From NCBI RefSeq assembly GCF_014650575.1, contig NZ_BMVF01000003.1, positions 1-64,000 of the forward strand: 64,000 nucleotides of DNA. The letters are read 5' to 3'. Made by a program: the position numbers and the translations under genes. Shown piece after piece: positions 9,635-22,145 of the stretch. This stretch comes from Streptomyces naganishii JCM 4654. GTDB taxonomy: Bacteria > Actinomycetota > Actinomycetes > Streptomycetales > Streptomycetaceae. Numbering within the stretch: the stretch's first letter is position 1; each line of letters begins with the position of its first letter. The notes under the pieces were generated by a model. That model ran no database searches. It saw only the letters and a list, made by a program, of their open reading frames with translations, and was not told the origin of the DNA.

Positions 9635-10018
9635 TCAGGAACCCGTCGGGCGTGCCCCCACGCCGGGTCGCACGGGCGGGGCGGTGAGCAGTTCCAGGGT
9701 GCCGGTCATCTCCAGCAGGCGCTCCAGGGCGGCGGGGCGCTCGTCCAGGTGCAGCGCGATGCCCGCCTCGTCCGTACGGCGGCGGATCCGCAGCAGCGCG
9801 GACAGGCCCGAGGAGTCGACGCCCCGGAGCCCGGAGAAGTCCAGGCGCAGCTCGCGGACCGGGTGCCGGGCGGCGTGGCGGCGGGCCAGCAGCGTGGTGA
9901 CGGCATGGAGGAACTCGTCGTGGCCCGCGTAATCGAGGTCGCCCCCGACGCGCACCACGACGGCGTGGTCGCGGCTGTCCAGGGTGAGGGTGAGGGGCGA
10001 AGGCTGCACAGTGGTCAT
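9635..10018 (-). CDS. STAS-domain anti-anti-sigma factor
   Basis: The 127-residue STAS protein resembles RsbV/SpoIIAA. Family members bind an RsbW-type kinase when unphosphorylated and so free the sigma factor. The core has VVVRVGGDLDYAGHDEF and LRLDFSGLRGVDSSGLSALL, where one of the serines in VDSSG is the usual phosphorylation site. ATG 10018 opens the domain with the typical MTTVQPSPL lead. The neighbours on the same strand, a PRC-barrel protein and an RsbW-like HATPase, suggest a local partner-switching pair. It is divergent from the hybrid kinase gene, with which it shares a 284-bp intergenic region. Confidence 0.88.
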   Translation of the reverse strand: MTTVQPSPLTLTLDSRDHAVVVRVGGDLDYAGHDEFLHAVTTLLARRHAARHPVRELRLDFSGLRGVDSSGLSALLRIRRRTDEAGIALHLDERPAALERLLEMTGTLELLTAPPVRPGVGARPTGS

Positions 10019-10136
10019 ACGGATGCTTCCGGGTTCCGGGATGTTCGGGTCGTCAACCCGTCCGGCTACCCCGGTTCCCGTGGGTGACACACGCTTCTAC
10101 CGGACGACTTCGCGGACGGGATCCGTTGACGCGATT

Positions 10137-10161
10137 GTTTTGTTCGGGGCGGCCCGGGTGG
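10137..10161 (+). promoter_or_regulatory. Possible SigB-type promoter for the hybrid kinase
   Basis: GTTT at 10137-10140, a 15-base spacer and GGGTGG at 10156-10161 partly match the Streptomyces SigB-family pattern GNNT-N14-16-GGGTAC/T. The last two bases do not fit. The leader to the start codon would be about 135 bases. Chance matches are likely at this GC content. Confidence 0.25.
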
Positions 10162-10195
10162 GTTAGCCTTCGGCGTATTTTCTCTTCGCGCGACC

Positions 10196-10208
10196 CGCAT
10201 GACATGCG
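10196..10208. promoter_or_regulatory. Palindrome in divergent STAS/kinase intergenic region
   Basis: CGCATGACATGCG is a perfect palindrome around one central base, in an A/T-richer part of the 284-bp divergent region. It could bind a dimeric regulator of the kinase or STAS gene. No regulator is identified. Confidence 0.25.
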
Positions 10209-10302
10209 AAAACGCGCGAGCGACACACACGGGCCCACGGCCCGGAGGGGGTTCACCAGCCCTCACCGCCGAGGGCTCCCGGGGAGCGGGACGAGGGTGC
10301 GC

Positions 10303-14583
<4,281 letters not shown>

Positions 14584-14620
14584 GCCCGCGAGCGTCGTCC
14601 AGCCGAGGAGTGTGCGCATC

Positions 14621-17086
14621 ATGAGCACGTCGGAGGAGTCACGCGAGCCGGCCGCCGAGCCGCGCGAGCCGGCCGTGGCCGGACTGCGCCCGGAGCCGTC
14701 CGCGTACGCCGCGGCCTCGGCCGTCGGGGACCCGGCGCACCAGGACGTGGGGGGCGTCCCCCCCACCTCCCCGGTGGGCCGGCTGGCCGCCACCGTGGAG
14801 CGGCTGCGCCGGGAGGTGCGCACGGCGCAGGCGGAGGCGGAGGGCCGGGCCCTGGTCGAGCTGGCCAAGGGCATCCTGGTGGAGCGGCTGGGCTGCGGCC
14901 CGGCGCAGGCCGCCCGGCAGCTCGCGGAGCTGGCCGAGCAGGCCGACGTGACCCCGCTTGAGTTCGCGGTGGAGGTCATCAACCAGGCCGCCCGGGACCG
15001 GGTCTCCGAGGTCACCGACGCCTTCCTCGCCGCCGCGTCGGGCGCCGCGGAGCGCGAGTCGGCCGCGGTGCGGCTGCGCGCGGCGGAGAGCGGGGCGCTC
15101 GCCGCCGACGACACGCAGGCCGTGGCCGACTCCCTGCTGGAGCACGCGCTGCGCCCGCTGGGCGCGGTCGCCGTGGCGGTCTGGGCCGCGGGCGCCGACG
15201 GCTCGCTCACCCTGGCGGGCAGCGCCGGGTTCTCCCCGGCCGAGGCGGCCCGCTGGCGCTATGTGCCGCCGGAGGTGGCCACGGTGGCGCGGCGGGGGCT
15301 GACCGAACGGACCGGCCAGTGGTTCGCGTCGCTCGCCGACACGGGTCTGCCCACCGTCGGCCGGCACATGCACCCGGAGGGCGGGCGCGTGGCGGTGCCC
15401 GCGGGCACCGGGGGGCGCATCCACGGCGTACTGGAGATCGCCTGGTCCCGGCCGCTCGAGCCGCAGCCGCCGCAGGTGGTGCGGCAGGTTGAGGCGCTGG
15501 CCGAGCTGTGCGCGCACACGCTGGAGACGTACACGCCCCGCCAGGACGCCGGCCAGGAGCCGCGGGTCCTGCCGGACGCGGCCGAGCTGATGGACCTGGC
15601 CGACGGCCTGCACGACCCGGCGCTCGTGCTGGTGCCGTACGTCGACGGCTCGGGACAGCTGGTGGACTTCCGCATCCAGCACGTCAACGGCCGCTTCCTG
15701 GACCCCGGGGGCCGGCCGCGGGCGGTGGTCAGCGGGGCGCTGCTGCTGGAGGCCTTCCCCATGGCCGCCGGGAAGAGCGAGCTGTTCCAGCGCGTGGAGC
15801 GGGTGTACGCCACGGGTGAGCCGTTCCGGGCGCACCGCATGCACCTGACGGCGCTCGTGGACCAGGTGTCGCTGTCGGCGGTGGCGGACATCAGCATCAG
15901 CCGGCACGGCAACTGCGTGCTGCTGATCTGGCGCATCGAGGACGAGACGGCCCGGCTGGCGAGCCTGCTCCAGCACGCCCAGCGCCTCGGCCGGATCGGC
16001 GGCTTCGAGGAGAACCTGCTCACGGCCGAGATCACCTGGAACGACCAGCTGTTCGACCTGTACGGCCGTCCCCCGTCGAGTACGCCGGTGCCGCTGGAGT
16101 CGCTGCCCGCGCACGCCCACCCGGACGACGCGGTGACCATCGGCCGGTTCCTGCGGACCCTGCTGCACCACCGCCGTCCGGCGTCCGCGGCCTTCCGGCT
16201 CCAGCGGCCGGACGGGGTGACCCGGCACATCCGGCTGGTGGCCGAGCCGGTCCTCGACACCGACGGGCGGCCGCTGCTGGTGCGCGGCGCCTACCAGGAC
16301 ATCTCCGCCCAGCACTGGACGGAGGTCGCGCTCGCCGCGACCCGCGACCAGCTCGCGCACACCGAGCAGCAGGCGACCGAGCGCAACCGGCTGACCCTTC
16401 AGCTCCAGCACGCGATCATGCCGCCGACCCAGGCGCCGCTGAAGGTGCCCGGACTGGAGATCGCGGTGCGCTACCGGCCCGCCGAGACCGAGCAGCTGGT
16501 GGGCGGCGACTGGTACGACTCGGTGGTGCTGCCGTCCGGGCTGGTGCTGCTGTGCGTGGGCGACGTCGCCGGGCACGGCATCGAGGCCGCCACCAGCATG
16601 GTCGTCCTGCGCAACGCGCTGCGCGGTCTGGCGGTGACGGGCGCGGGCCCCGGCCAGCTGCTGTCGTGGCTGAACATCGTGGCGCACCATCTGACCGGCG
16701 CGGTCACCGCCACCGCCGTGTGCGGCCTGTACGACCCCGCGCGGCGCACCCTGCGCTGGGCCCGGGCCGGGCATCTGCCGCCGGTGCTGGTACGCGGCCC
16801 GGAGGCGGCGCCGCTGCCCCTGGTCAAGGGCATGCTGCTGGGCGCCGTGCCGGAGGCCGTGTACGAGGAGGCCGAGGTGGCGCTCGCGGCGGAGGACACG
16901 CTGCTGATGTACACCGACGGCCTGATCGAACGGCGGGACCGCTCCGTGGAGGAGTCGCTCACCCACCTCCTGACCACGGCCCGCTCGGCGCCGAGGACGC
17001 TGGACCAGCAGCTGGACCGGCTGCTGACGTACAGCAGGTCCGACACGGACGACGACACCTGTCTGGTGGGCATACGGCTCGGGTGA
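14621..17086 (+). CDS. ANTAR-GAF-PAS-PP2C (SpoIIE-type) phosphatase
   Basis: The 821-residue protein has a disordered N-terminus and an ANTAR-like RNA-binding helical unit (ALVELAKGILVERLGCG, about residues 75-120). It continues with a GAF-like region (165-300), two PAS-like regions (about 320-440 and 450-560) and a PP2C/SpoIIE phosphatase domain from about 590 (GGDWYDSV, VGDVAGHG, AGHLPPVL, MYTDGLIERR, DDDTCLVGIRL). Enzymes of this type dephosphorylate STAS anti-anti-sigma proteins (RsbU role). ATG 14621 has GAGGAG at 14605-14610; GTG 14612 lies too close to that site. It follows the hybrid kinase by 37 bases and probably shares its transcript. An ANTAR unit on a PP2C protein hints at a second, RNA-level output. 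Confidence 0.9.
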   Translation: MSTSEESREPAAEPREPAVAGLRPEPSAYAAASAVGDPAHQDVGGVPPTSPVGRLAATVERLRREVRTAQAEAEGRALVELAKGILVERLGCGPAQAARQLAELAEQADVTPLEFAVEVINQAARDRVSEVTDAFLAAASGAAERESAAVRLRAAESGALAADDTQAVADSLLEHALRPLGAVAVAVWAAGADGSLTLAGSAGFSPAEAARWRYVPPEVATVARRGLTERTGQWFASLADTGLPTVGRHMHPEGGRVAVPAGTGGRIHGVLEIAWSRPLEPQPPQVVRQVEALAELCAHTLETYTPRQDAGQEPRVLPDAAELMDLADGLHDPALVLVPYVDGSGQLVDFRIQHVNGRFLDPGGRPRAVVSGALLLEAFPMAAGKSELFQRVERVYATGEPFRAHRMHLTALVDQVSLSAVADISISRHGNCVLLIWRIEDETARLASLLQHAQRLGRIGGFEENLLTAEITWNDQLFDLYGRPPSSTPVPLESLPAHAHPDDAVTIGRFLRTLLHHRRPASAAFRLQRPDGVTRHIRLVAEPVLDTDGRPLLVRGAYQDISAQHWTEVALAATRDQLAHTEQQATERNRLTLQLQHAIMPPTQAPLKVPGLEIAVRYRPAETEQLVGGDWYDSVVLPSGLVLLCVGDVAGHGIEAATSMVVLRNALRGLAVTGAGPGQLLSWLNIVAHHLTGAVTATAVCGLYDPARRTLRWARAGHLPPVLVRGPEAAPLPLVKGMLLGAVPEAVYEEAEVALAAEDTLLMYTDGLIERRDRSVEESLTHLLTTARSAPRTLDQQLDRLLTYSRSDTDDDTCLVGIRLG

Positions 17087-17097
17087 CTTCCCGGGTT

Positions 17098-17115
17098 CAC
17101 CCGTTTCGCCGGGTG
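17098..17115 (+). terminator. Hairpin after PP2C gene
   Basis: CACCCG, a 6-nt loop and CGGGTG form a perfect stem 12 bases after the phosphatase stop. There is no T run. It is a modest candidate for the end of the kinase-phosphatase transcript. Confidence 0.35.
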
Positions 17116-17192
17116 TGCGGCGCGCGTGCCGGGGCACTTGGACGCGGCGACGCACACCCACCGATCCGGGTGTACCCCACGGAGGTGCCCAC

Positions 17193-18077
17193 ATGGCCGA
17201 CGACCGCCCGCAGGACCCCACGACCCGCCATCCGCGGCCGGAGTTCCCCCAGCAGGAGCAGGAGCACCCGGGCTGGACCGGCCCGATGGACCCGCCGCCG
17301 GACCACGGCGAGGAGTCCTACCGGGGCAGCGGCCTGCTGACCGACCGGGCGACCCTGCTGACCGGCGGCGACTCGGGCATCGGCCGCGCGGTGGCGATCG
17401 CCTTCGCCCGTGAGGGCGCGGACGTGGTCTTCACCCACCTTCCCGAGGAGGAGAAGGAGGCTCGGGAGACCGCACGGCTGGTGGAGGAGGCGGGGCGCAC
17501 CGCGGTGCCGGTGGCCTGCGACATCCGCGAGGAGGACCGGTGCCGGGAGCTGGTGGACCGCGCGGTCGCGGAGTTCGGCCGCATCGACGTGCTGGTGAAC
17601 AACGCGGCGTACCAGATGTCCCAGCCGGACGGCATCGGCGCCATCTCCACCGAGCAGTTCGACCGGGTGGTGCGGACGAATCTGTACGGCATGTTCTGGC
17701 TGTGCCGGATGTCACTGCCGCACATGCGTCCCGGCGCCTCGATCATCAACACCACGTCCGTGCAGGCGTACAAGCCCAGTCCGCACCTTCTGGACTACGC
17801 CATGACCAAGGGCGCCATCGTCACGTTCACGCAGGGACTGGCGCAGATGGTCGCCGGTGACGGGATCCGCGTCAACGCGGTGGCCCCGGGGCCGGTGTGG
17901 ACGCCGCTGATCCCGGCGACGCTGCCGGACACCGCCGAGTTCGGCAAGCAGGCGCCGCTCGGGCGGCCGGCGCAGCCCGCGGAGATGGCGCCGGCGTATG
18001 TGTTCCTCGCCTCACAGCGGGCGAGTTTCATCACGGCCGAGGTCCTCAACGCGACGGGCGGCACGCCGCTGCCGTGA
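17193..18077 (+). CDS. SDR-family oxidoreductase (glucose/ribitol dehydrogenase-like, YhdF/YhxC type)
   Basis: The 294-residue short-chain dehydrogenase has an N-terminal extension of about 50 residues (RPEFPQQEQEHPGWTGPMDP) typical of the stress-associated YhdF/YghA branch. Then come the NAD(P)-binding TGGDSGIGRAVA motif, VLVNNAAYQ, the active-site Ser/Tyr/Lys set (INTTSVQ and YAMTKGAI) and the C-terminal GGTPLP. In related bacteria these enzymes belong to general-stress regulons, which fits the setting; the substrate is unknown. ATG 17193 has GGAGG at 17181-17185. It is flanked by stress-signalling genes on the same strand. Confidence 0.9.
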   Translation: MADDRPQDPTTRHPRPEFPQQEQEHPGWTGPMDPPPDHGEESYRGSGLLTDRATLLTGGDSGIGRAVAIAFAREGADVVFTHLPEEEKEARETARLVEEAGRTAVPVACDIREEDRCRELVDRAVAEFGRIDVLVNNAAYQMSQPDGIGAISTEQFDRVVRTNLYGMFWLCRMSLPHMRPGASIINTTSVQAYKPSPHLLDYAMTKGAIVTFTQGLAQMVAGDGIRVNAVAPGPVWTPLIPATLPDTAEFGKQAPLGRPAQPAEMAPAYVFLASQRASFITAEVLNATGGTPLP

Positions 18078-18202
18078 GGGTGGCGGCAGGGTGTGCGCAT
18101 GAGCGGTTGATTCGCGGGTAGGCGCGCGGGCGCAGTGCGGGTCACCACGCGTCGCCGACACGGGTGCCCGGCACTGGCCGCAAGCACTCGTTGGAGGTAC
18201 TC

Positions 18203-18604
18203 GTGACCCTTGCCCAGAACCCGCTGTCCGTCGAGGTCACCCTGCCTCGCAAGGACGTCGCCCTGCTGACGGTCGAGGGCTATCTGGACGTCGACACCGC
18301 GACCGAGCTGCAGGCCCACCTGGCCAACCAGCTGCACCACGGCCGGCGGCACTTCCTGCTCGACCTGTCCGGCGTCCCCTTCATGGACTCCTCCGGCATG
18401 AACATCATCCTCCGGGTCTACCAGGAGGTACGCGAACTGCCCGGCAGCGTCCACATCATCGCCCCGGCCCCTGCGGTACGGCGGATCCTGGACCTGACGG
18501 GCGTCAGCATCACGGTCCCGGTCTCGGAAACCGTGGAGGAGGCCCTGGCCCTGGCCGAACGCCAGCCGGAGGGCCCCCAGACCTCCGGCGACCCGGCCCT
18601 CTGA
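18203..18604 (+). CDS. STAS-domain anti-anti-sigma factor
   Basis: The 133-residue STAS protein of the RsbV/SpoIIAA type has VALLTVEGYLDVDTATEL and FLLDLSGVPFMDSSGMNII; a serine of MDSSG is the expected phospho-acceptor. Family role: antagonist of an anti-sigma kinase. GTG 18203 has GGAGG at 18193-18197; the frame to 18164 has no better signal. It is separated from the stressosome operon by 385 bases that include two strong hairpins, so it is probably a separate transcript. Confidence 0.88.
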   Translation: MTLAQNPLSVEVTLPRKDVALLTVEGYLDVDTATELQAHLANQLHHGRRHFLLDLSGVPFMDSSGMNIILRVYQEVRELPGSVHIIAPAPAVRRILDLTGVSITVPVSETVEEALALAERQPEGPQTSGDPAL

Positions 18605-18629
18605 GGCGGGCCGGGGCAGGGCGGCGGCG

Positions 18630-18653
18630 CGGGCCCGGCGACCACCGGGCCCG
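18630..18653 (+). terminator. Hairpin terminator after STAS gene
   Basis: A perfect 9-bp inverted repeat (CGGGCCCGG, 6-nt loop, CCGGGCCCG) lies 25 bases after the stop. The arms are pure GC with no T run, the usual actinomycete form. Confidence 0.5.
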
Positions 18654-18831
18654 CCGGGTGCGTCAGGGCCCACCGGGCGTGCCGCGTCCCGGCGGAGCGT
18701 CGAGCCGGCGGGCGATCCCGGAGGGCGGGCCGCCAAGGCGGTGTACGCGCCTGGACGACAGGGTGGAGACGGGGCGCGCGGGATCGACGAGCGGGAAGCG
18801 CGGTCGCCCGCCGGGACCGGCGCGGCGCGGG

Positions 18832-18852
18832 CCCGGCACCACAGGTGCCGGG
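18832..18852. repeat. Perfect 9-bp inverted repeat upstream of the stressosome operon
   Basis: CCCGGCACC, ACA, CCGGGTGCC-type complement GGTGCCGGG: a 9-bp stem with a 3-nt loop, about 100 bases before the possible leader frame. It may be a second terminator, an operator or a leader hairpin. Confidence 0.4.
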
Positions 18853-18953
18853 TCGGCCGCCTCTCGAGGCAGCCTGGGCCACCCGAGGGCGCGGGCGCAA
18901 GCGCGCTGCCACAGGACACCAGCGGTCCGCGTCGGAGACGTGAGGGGAATGCA

Positions 18954-18989
18954 ATGTTGGGCAAGGACAGACGAGGAGTTGAGCGGTAG
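18954..18989 (+). CDS. Possible 11-residue leader peptide before rsbR
   Basis: ATG 18954 opens MLGKDRRGVER and stops at TAG 18987-18989, directly abutting the GTG of rsbR at 18990. GAGGGGA at 18942-18948 is a well-spaced ribosome site. The arrangement would allow termination-reinitiation coupling or regulation of the operon by leader translation. It could also be chance; there is no homology evidence. Confidence 0.3.
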   Translation: MLGKDRRGVER

Positions 18990-19889
18990 GTGCCGGAGTA
19001 CGGAGCTGCGGGGCAGGGTGGAACGGCGGCGCGGGAGGTCGGGGGGTTCTTGCTCCGGCGCAGGGAGCAGATCGCTCAGCGGTGGGCCGACGAGACGCTG
19101 TTCCGCACCGTGTTCACCGTTTCCCGGGAGGAGGCGGTGGAGGCGGGGCGGACCGTGGTCGAGGCGCTGGCTCAGGTGGCCGGCGCGGACCTGTCGGCGG
19201 ACCCCGAGGCCCCGGGTTTCCTGGTCGTACGCGAACAGCTGTCCCAGATCGGTTCCGCCCGCACCCGGACGGGGCTGACGCCCTCGCAGGTGTCCCACGA
19301 CGTGGACGCCCTCCGCCCGCCCACGGTCGACCTGCTGGTCGCCGACCTGCCGGACGCCGCTCCGGAGGCGGTCCGCGAGGCCACCAACGTACTGACCGTT
19401 CTGATGGGCACCCTGCGGCTGGTGGTGATGGAGACGGCGCTCAGCGAGGGCCAGGCCCTCATCGACCGGCAGCGGCTGCAACTGCTGGAGATGACCACGC
19501 CCGTCATCCAGCTGTGGGACGGCATCGTCGCCGTACCTTTGATCGGGACGCTGGACAGCGCCCGCAGCCAGATCGTGATGGAGACGCTGCTCGAGTCGGT
19601 CGTCGAACAGCGGGCGCGGTTCGCGATCCTCGACATCACCGGGGTGCCCACCGTCGACTCGCTGGTCGCCCAGCACCTGATGAAGACGGTGGCCGCGGCC
19701 AGGCTGATGGGCGCGGAGTGCGTGGTCTCCGGGATCCGCCCGGCCATCGCGCAGACCATCGTCCACCTGGGACTCGACCTCGGTACGGTCGTCACCCGCG
19801 CGACCCTCGCCGACGCGCTCGGCTACGCCCTGCGCAAGCTGGGCACCGACATCGTCAGCGAGGCGTCCCACGGTGCGGGTGAGCGGTGA
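18990..19889 (+). CDS. rsbR: Stressosome protein RsbR (N-terminal sensory domain plus STAS)
   Basis: The 299-residue protein has an N-terminal helical region (about 20-150, LLRRREQIAQRWADE ... VLTVLMGTLRLVVMETA), as in RsbR sensory N-termini. The C-terminal STAS domain (about 165-285) has VPLIGTLDSARSQIVMETLL and FAILDITGVPTVDSLVAQHL. Thr/Ser residues in ITGVPTVDS match the RsbR/RsbS phosphorylation region. RsbR with RsbS builds the cytoplasmic stressosome, which holds RsbT until stress. GTG 18990 abuts a possible leader peptide stop. Its end overlaps rsbS by 4 bases, so this is the first gene of a five-gene coupled operon. Confidence 0.9.
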   Translation: MPEYGAAGQGGTAAREVGGFLLRRREQIAQRWADETLFRTVFTVSREEAVEAGRTVVEALAQVAGADLSADPEAPGFLVVREQLSQIGSARTRTGLTPSQVSHDVDALRPPTVDLLVADLPDAAPEAVREATNVLTVLMGTLRLVVMETALSEGQALIDRQRLQLLEMTTPVIQLWDGIVAVPLIGTLDSARSQIVMETLLESVVEQRARFAILDITGVPTVDSLVAQHLMKTVAAARLMGAECVVSGIRPAIAQTIVHLGLDLGTVVTRATLADALGYALRKLGTDIVSEASHGAGER

Positions 19890-20311
19890 CCCGGGACTTC
19901 CCCCCGCCCGTCACGGGGCACGTGCCGGTGCTCCGGCTCGGCGACGTGCTGCTGGTCACCCTCCAGGGAGACCTGCACGACAGCACGGCCGAACAGCTCC
20001 AGCAGGACATCGGCGAGGCCATCACCCGCAACCGGGCCGCGGGAGTGGTCATCGACGTCTCCGGAGTGGAGATCGTCGACTCCTTCCTCGGCCGCGTGCT
20101 CGCGGAGATCGCGGCCAAGGCGCGGCTGCTGGCCGCCGAGACGGTCGTCGCGGGCATGCGGCCCGCGGTCGCCATCACCATGGTGGAGCTGGGTCTGTTC
20201 CTGCCGGGGCTGCGTACGGCGCTGAGCACCGAGGACGCCATACGGCTCGTCGGCGGCGGGGACGCGCACCCGGCGGCCCGTCCGGGCGGCACGCGCCAGG
20301 GGAGCCCGTGA
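19886..20311 (+). CDS. rsbS: Stressosome scaffold protein RsbS
   Basis: The 141-residue protein is a STAS domain with a short C-terminal tail: VPVLRLGDVLLVTLQGDLHDSTAEQL and VVIDVSGVEIVDSFLGRVL. The segment SGVEIVDSF matches RsbS proteins, whose serine near this site is phosphorylated by RsbT. The role is core subunit of the stressosome. Start GTG 19886 overlaps the rsbR stop (GTGA), and its stop overlaps the ATG of rsbT, so the three are translationally coupled in the canonical R-S-T order. Confidence 0.92.
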   Translation: MTRDFPPPVTGHVPVLRLGDVLLVTLQGDLHDSTAEQLQQDIGEAITRNRAAGVVIDVSGVEIVDSFLGRVLAEIAAKARLLAAETVVAGMRPAVAITMVELGLFLPGLRTALSTEDAIRLVGGGDAHPAARPGGTRQGSP

Positions 20312-20751
20312 TGGAGACCGCGGCGGGCGTGGAGGCCTGCTTGCCGATCCGTTCGGACATGGACCTGGTGTGGGTGCGCCAGCACGTGCGCCAGGCGGCT
20401 GCCCTGCTCGGGTTCGGCCTCGTCGACCAGACGAAGCTGGTCACGGCGGCCAGCGAGCTGGCACGCAACACCCTGGTGCACGGCGGCGGCGGCCGGATGG
20501 AGGCGGCGCACGTGGTCCGCGGGCGGGTGAACGGGCTCCGCCTGGTCTTCGCCGACGACGGTCCGGGCATCCCCGACCTCGACCGCGCGCTCACCGACGG
20601 CTACACCTCCGGGGACGGCCTGGGGATGGGGCTGGGCGGGGCCCGGCGGCTGGTGCACGAGTTCGCGATCGACAGCGCGCCCGGCGCCGGCACCACCGTC
20701 ACGGTGACCAGCTGGTCGGTCCGGCCTCCGCTCCCGCGCGAGGAGGCCTGA
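20311..20751 (+). CDS. rsbT: Stressosome switch kinase RsbT
   Basis: The 146-residue GHKL serine/threonine kinase has N-box VTAASELARNTLVHGGG, G1 FADDGPGIPD and G2 GDGLGMGLGGARRL, typical of RsbT. In the known pathway RsbT phosphorylates RsbR and RsbS under stress, leaves the stressosome and activates a PP2C phosphatase. Here two PP2C genes follow at once. ATG 20311 overlaps the rsbS stop, and the stop overlaps the next ATG at 20751. Confidence 0.92.
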   Translation: METAAGVEACLPIRSDMDLVWVRQHVRQAAALLGFGLVDQTKLVTAASELARNTLVHGGGGRMEAAHVVRGRVNGLRLVFADDGPGIPDLDRALTDGYTSGDGLGMGLGGARRLVHEFAIDSAPGAGTTVTVTSWSVRPPLPREEA

Positions 20752-22145
20752 TGCCGCGGGTGTGGGACGTACCGGTGCACGACTCGACCCGGGTGCGCGA
20801 CGCCCGGGTCGCCGCGGAGGGCGCGGCGGAGCTGGCCGGTCTGGACCGGGCCCGCGCCGACGCCGCCGCGCTGGTGGCGACCGAGCTCGCCACCAACCTG
20901 CTCAAACACGCCGCGGGCGGCCGCCTCGTCGTCGAGGTGGTGTCGCCGCCGGACGCCGGGGGCGGCGCGCGGCGGTCCGCGGTGGTGCAGATCGCGGCCG
21001 TCGACCACGGCCCCGGCATGGCCGACGTGGCCGCCGCCCTGCGCGACGGCTACACCACCGCCCACTCCCTCGGCGCGGGACTGGGCACCTGCCGGAGGGT
21101 GGCCGACGACTTCCACCTGCACAGCACACCCGGCCGCGGCACGGTGGCGGTGGCCCGCCTCGGGCCGGCCCGCCCCAAACGAGCGGCCGGACACCCGGCG
21201 GACCGAGCGACCGGGCGGGAGGCGGACCCCGGGCCCGGACGGGCGGCCGGACGGGAGACGGACCCCGCGCCCGGACGGGCGGCCGGACGGCCGGCGGACC
21301 CGGCGGCCGGACGGGGAGCCGACTCCGCCGCCGGACGGCCGACCGACCCCGCGGCCGAGCGCCCTGCGCACCCCGCCGCCGGACGGCCGACGGACCCGGC
21401 CGGGCGGGCCGCCGACCCGGCCGCCGGCAAAACCGACCCGTCCCTCGGCGCGACGGGCTGGACGTCCGGCGAACCCGGCCGGTCGCCCGACGCGACCGGC
21501 GCGGTGCCCTCCCCGCCGTCAGGGTCCGGGCGCACCGGCGTGCGCGCCGGCGGGCTCAACGTCCCGTACGCCGCGGCGGAGTACTCCGGTGACGCGTGGG
21601 CCTGGGCGGGTGCCGGGGAGCTGCGGACGCTGCTGCTGGCCGACGGGCTCGGGCACGGCCCGGAAGCGTCGCGGGCCTCCGCCGCGGCGGTGGAGGCCCT
21701 GCACCGCTCCCCCCGCCTCTCCCCCGCCGAACTGCTGCGGCAGCTCGACGCCGCGCTGCGCGGCACCCGGGGCGCGGCCGTCGCCGTGGCCCAGCTCGAC
21801 CTGCGCGAGAGGGTGCTGCGCTTCGCCGGCATCGGCAACATCGGGGCGCGGCTGCGCGAGGCGGGCTCCTGGCGTCCGCTGCTGTCCCGGCCGGGCATCG
21901 TCGGCGTGCACCGGCACGCCAACCTGCCCGAGACCCGGCTGCCCTGGACGGACGAGAGCCTGCTCGTCGTGCACAGCGACGGCCTGCCCAGCCGCTGGAC
22001 CCCGCCCGCCGAACCGGGCCTGCTCACCGCCGACCCCGCGCTGGTGGCCGCCGTGACGATCCGCGACGCGAGCAGCTCCGCCCGCCCCGTACGGGACGAC
22101 ACCGCCGTGGCCGTACTGGCTCCGAACCCGCCGGAGCGCCCATGA
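20751..22145 (+). CDS. HATPase-PP2C fusion protein (RsbX-like phosphatase with RsbT/W-like domain)
   Basis: The 464-residue protein has an N-terminal GHKL domain (1-140; N-box VATELATNLLKHAAGG, G1 VDHGPGMAD, G2 HSLGAGLGTCRRV). A repetitive linker rich in AGRPTDPAA-like units follows (about 142-225), then a compact SpoIIE/PP2C-like domain (about 265-464) with LLLADGLGHGPEAS, FAGIGNIGARL, LVVHSDGLPSRW and RDDTAVAVL. RsbX in known stressosomes dephosphorylates RsbR/RsbS to reset them; the C-terminal part fits this. The fused kinase-like domain may let one polypeptide both phosphorylate and dephosphorylate STAS partners. ATG 20751 overlaps the rsbT stop after AGGAGG. Confidence 0.88.
   Translation: MPRVWDVPVHDSTRVRDARVAAEGAAELAGLDRARADAAALVATELATNLLKHAAGGRLVVEVVSPPDAGGGARRSAVVQIAAVDHGPGMADVAAALRDGYTTAHSLGAGLGTCRRVADDFHLHSTPGRGTVAVARLGPARPKRAAGHPADRATGREADPGPGRAAGRETDPAPGRAAGRPADPAAGRGADSAAGRPTDPAAERPAHPAAGRPTDPAGRAADPAAGKTDPSLGATGWTSGEPGRSPDATGAVPSPPSGSGRTGVRAGGLNVPYAAAEYSGDAWAWAGAGELRTLLLADGLGHGPEASRASAAAVEALHRSPRLSPAELLRQLDAALRGTRGAAVAVAQLDLRERVLRFAGIGNIGARLREAGSWRPLLSRPGIVGVHRHANLPETRLPWTDESLLVVHSDGLPSRWTPPAEPGLLTADPALVAAVTIRDASSSARPVRDDTAVAVLAPNPPERP
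21180..21436 (+). repeat. Degenerate repeats encoding the HATPase-PP2C linker
   Basis: Repeated GCGGCCGGACGG-type units alternate with GACCCC-type units and encode Ala-Gly-Arg-x-x-Asp-Pro motifs. The tract is nearly pure GC and low in complexity, so linker length may vary between strains. Confidence 0.7.

Larger units (their letters stand above)
18605..18989. other. 385-bp intergenic region before the stressosome operon
   Basis: It holds two strong hairpins (18630-18653 and 18832-18852) and, just before the rsbR start, a possible 11-codon reading frame with its own ribosome site. I find no convincing longer gene on either strand: the long frames here are GC-skew shadows. The operon promoter probably lies in the last 130 bases, but I cannot place it. 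Confidence 0.6.

Noticed and set aside
14749..14768. GGGGGG-CGT-CCCCCC palindrome inside the ANTAR-PP2C gene
   Set aside because: It is in frame within a disordered region and resembles common Streptomyces G/C palindromes; nothing ties it to a function.
18605..18989. Frames on both strands in the gap before rsbR as a hidden gene
   Set aside because: Arg/Gly/Pro-rich composition, no domain, no ribosome site; two hairpins explain much of the structure.
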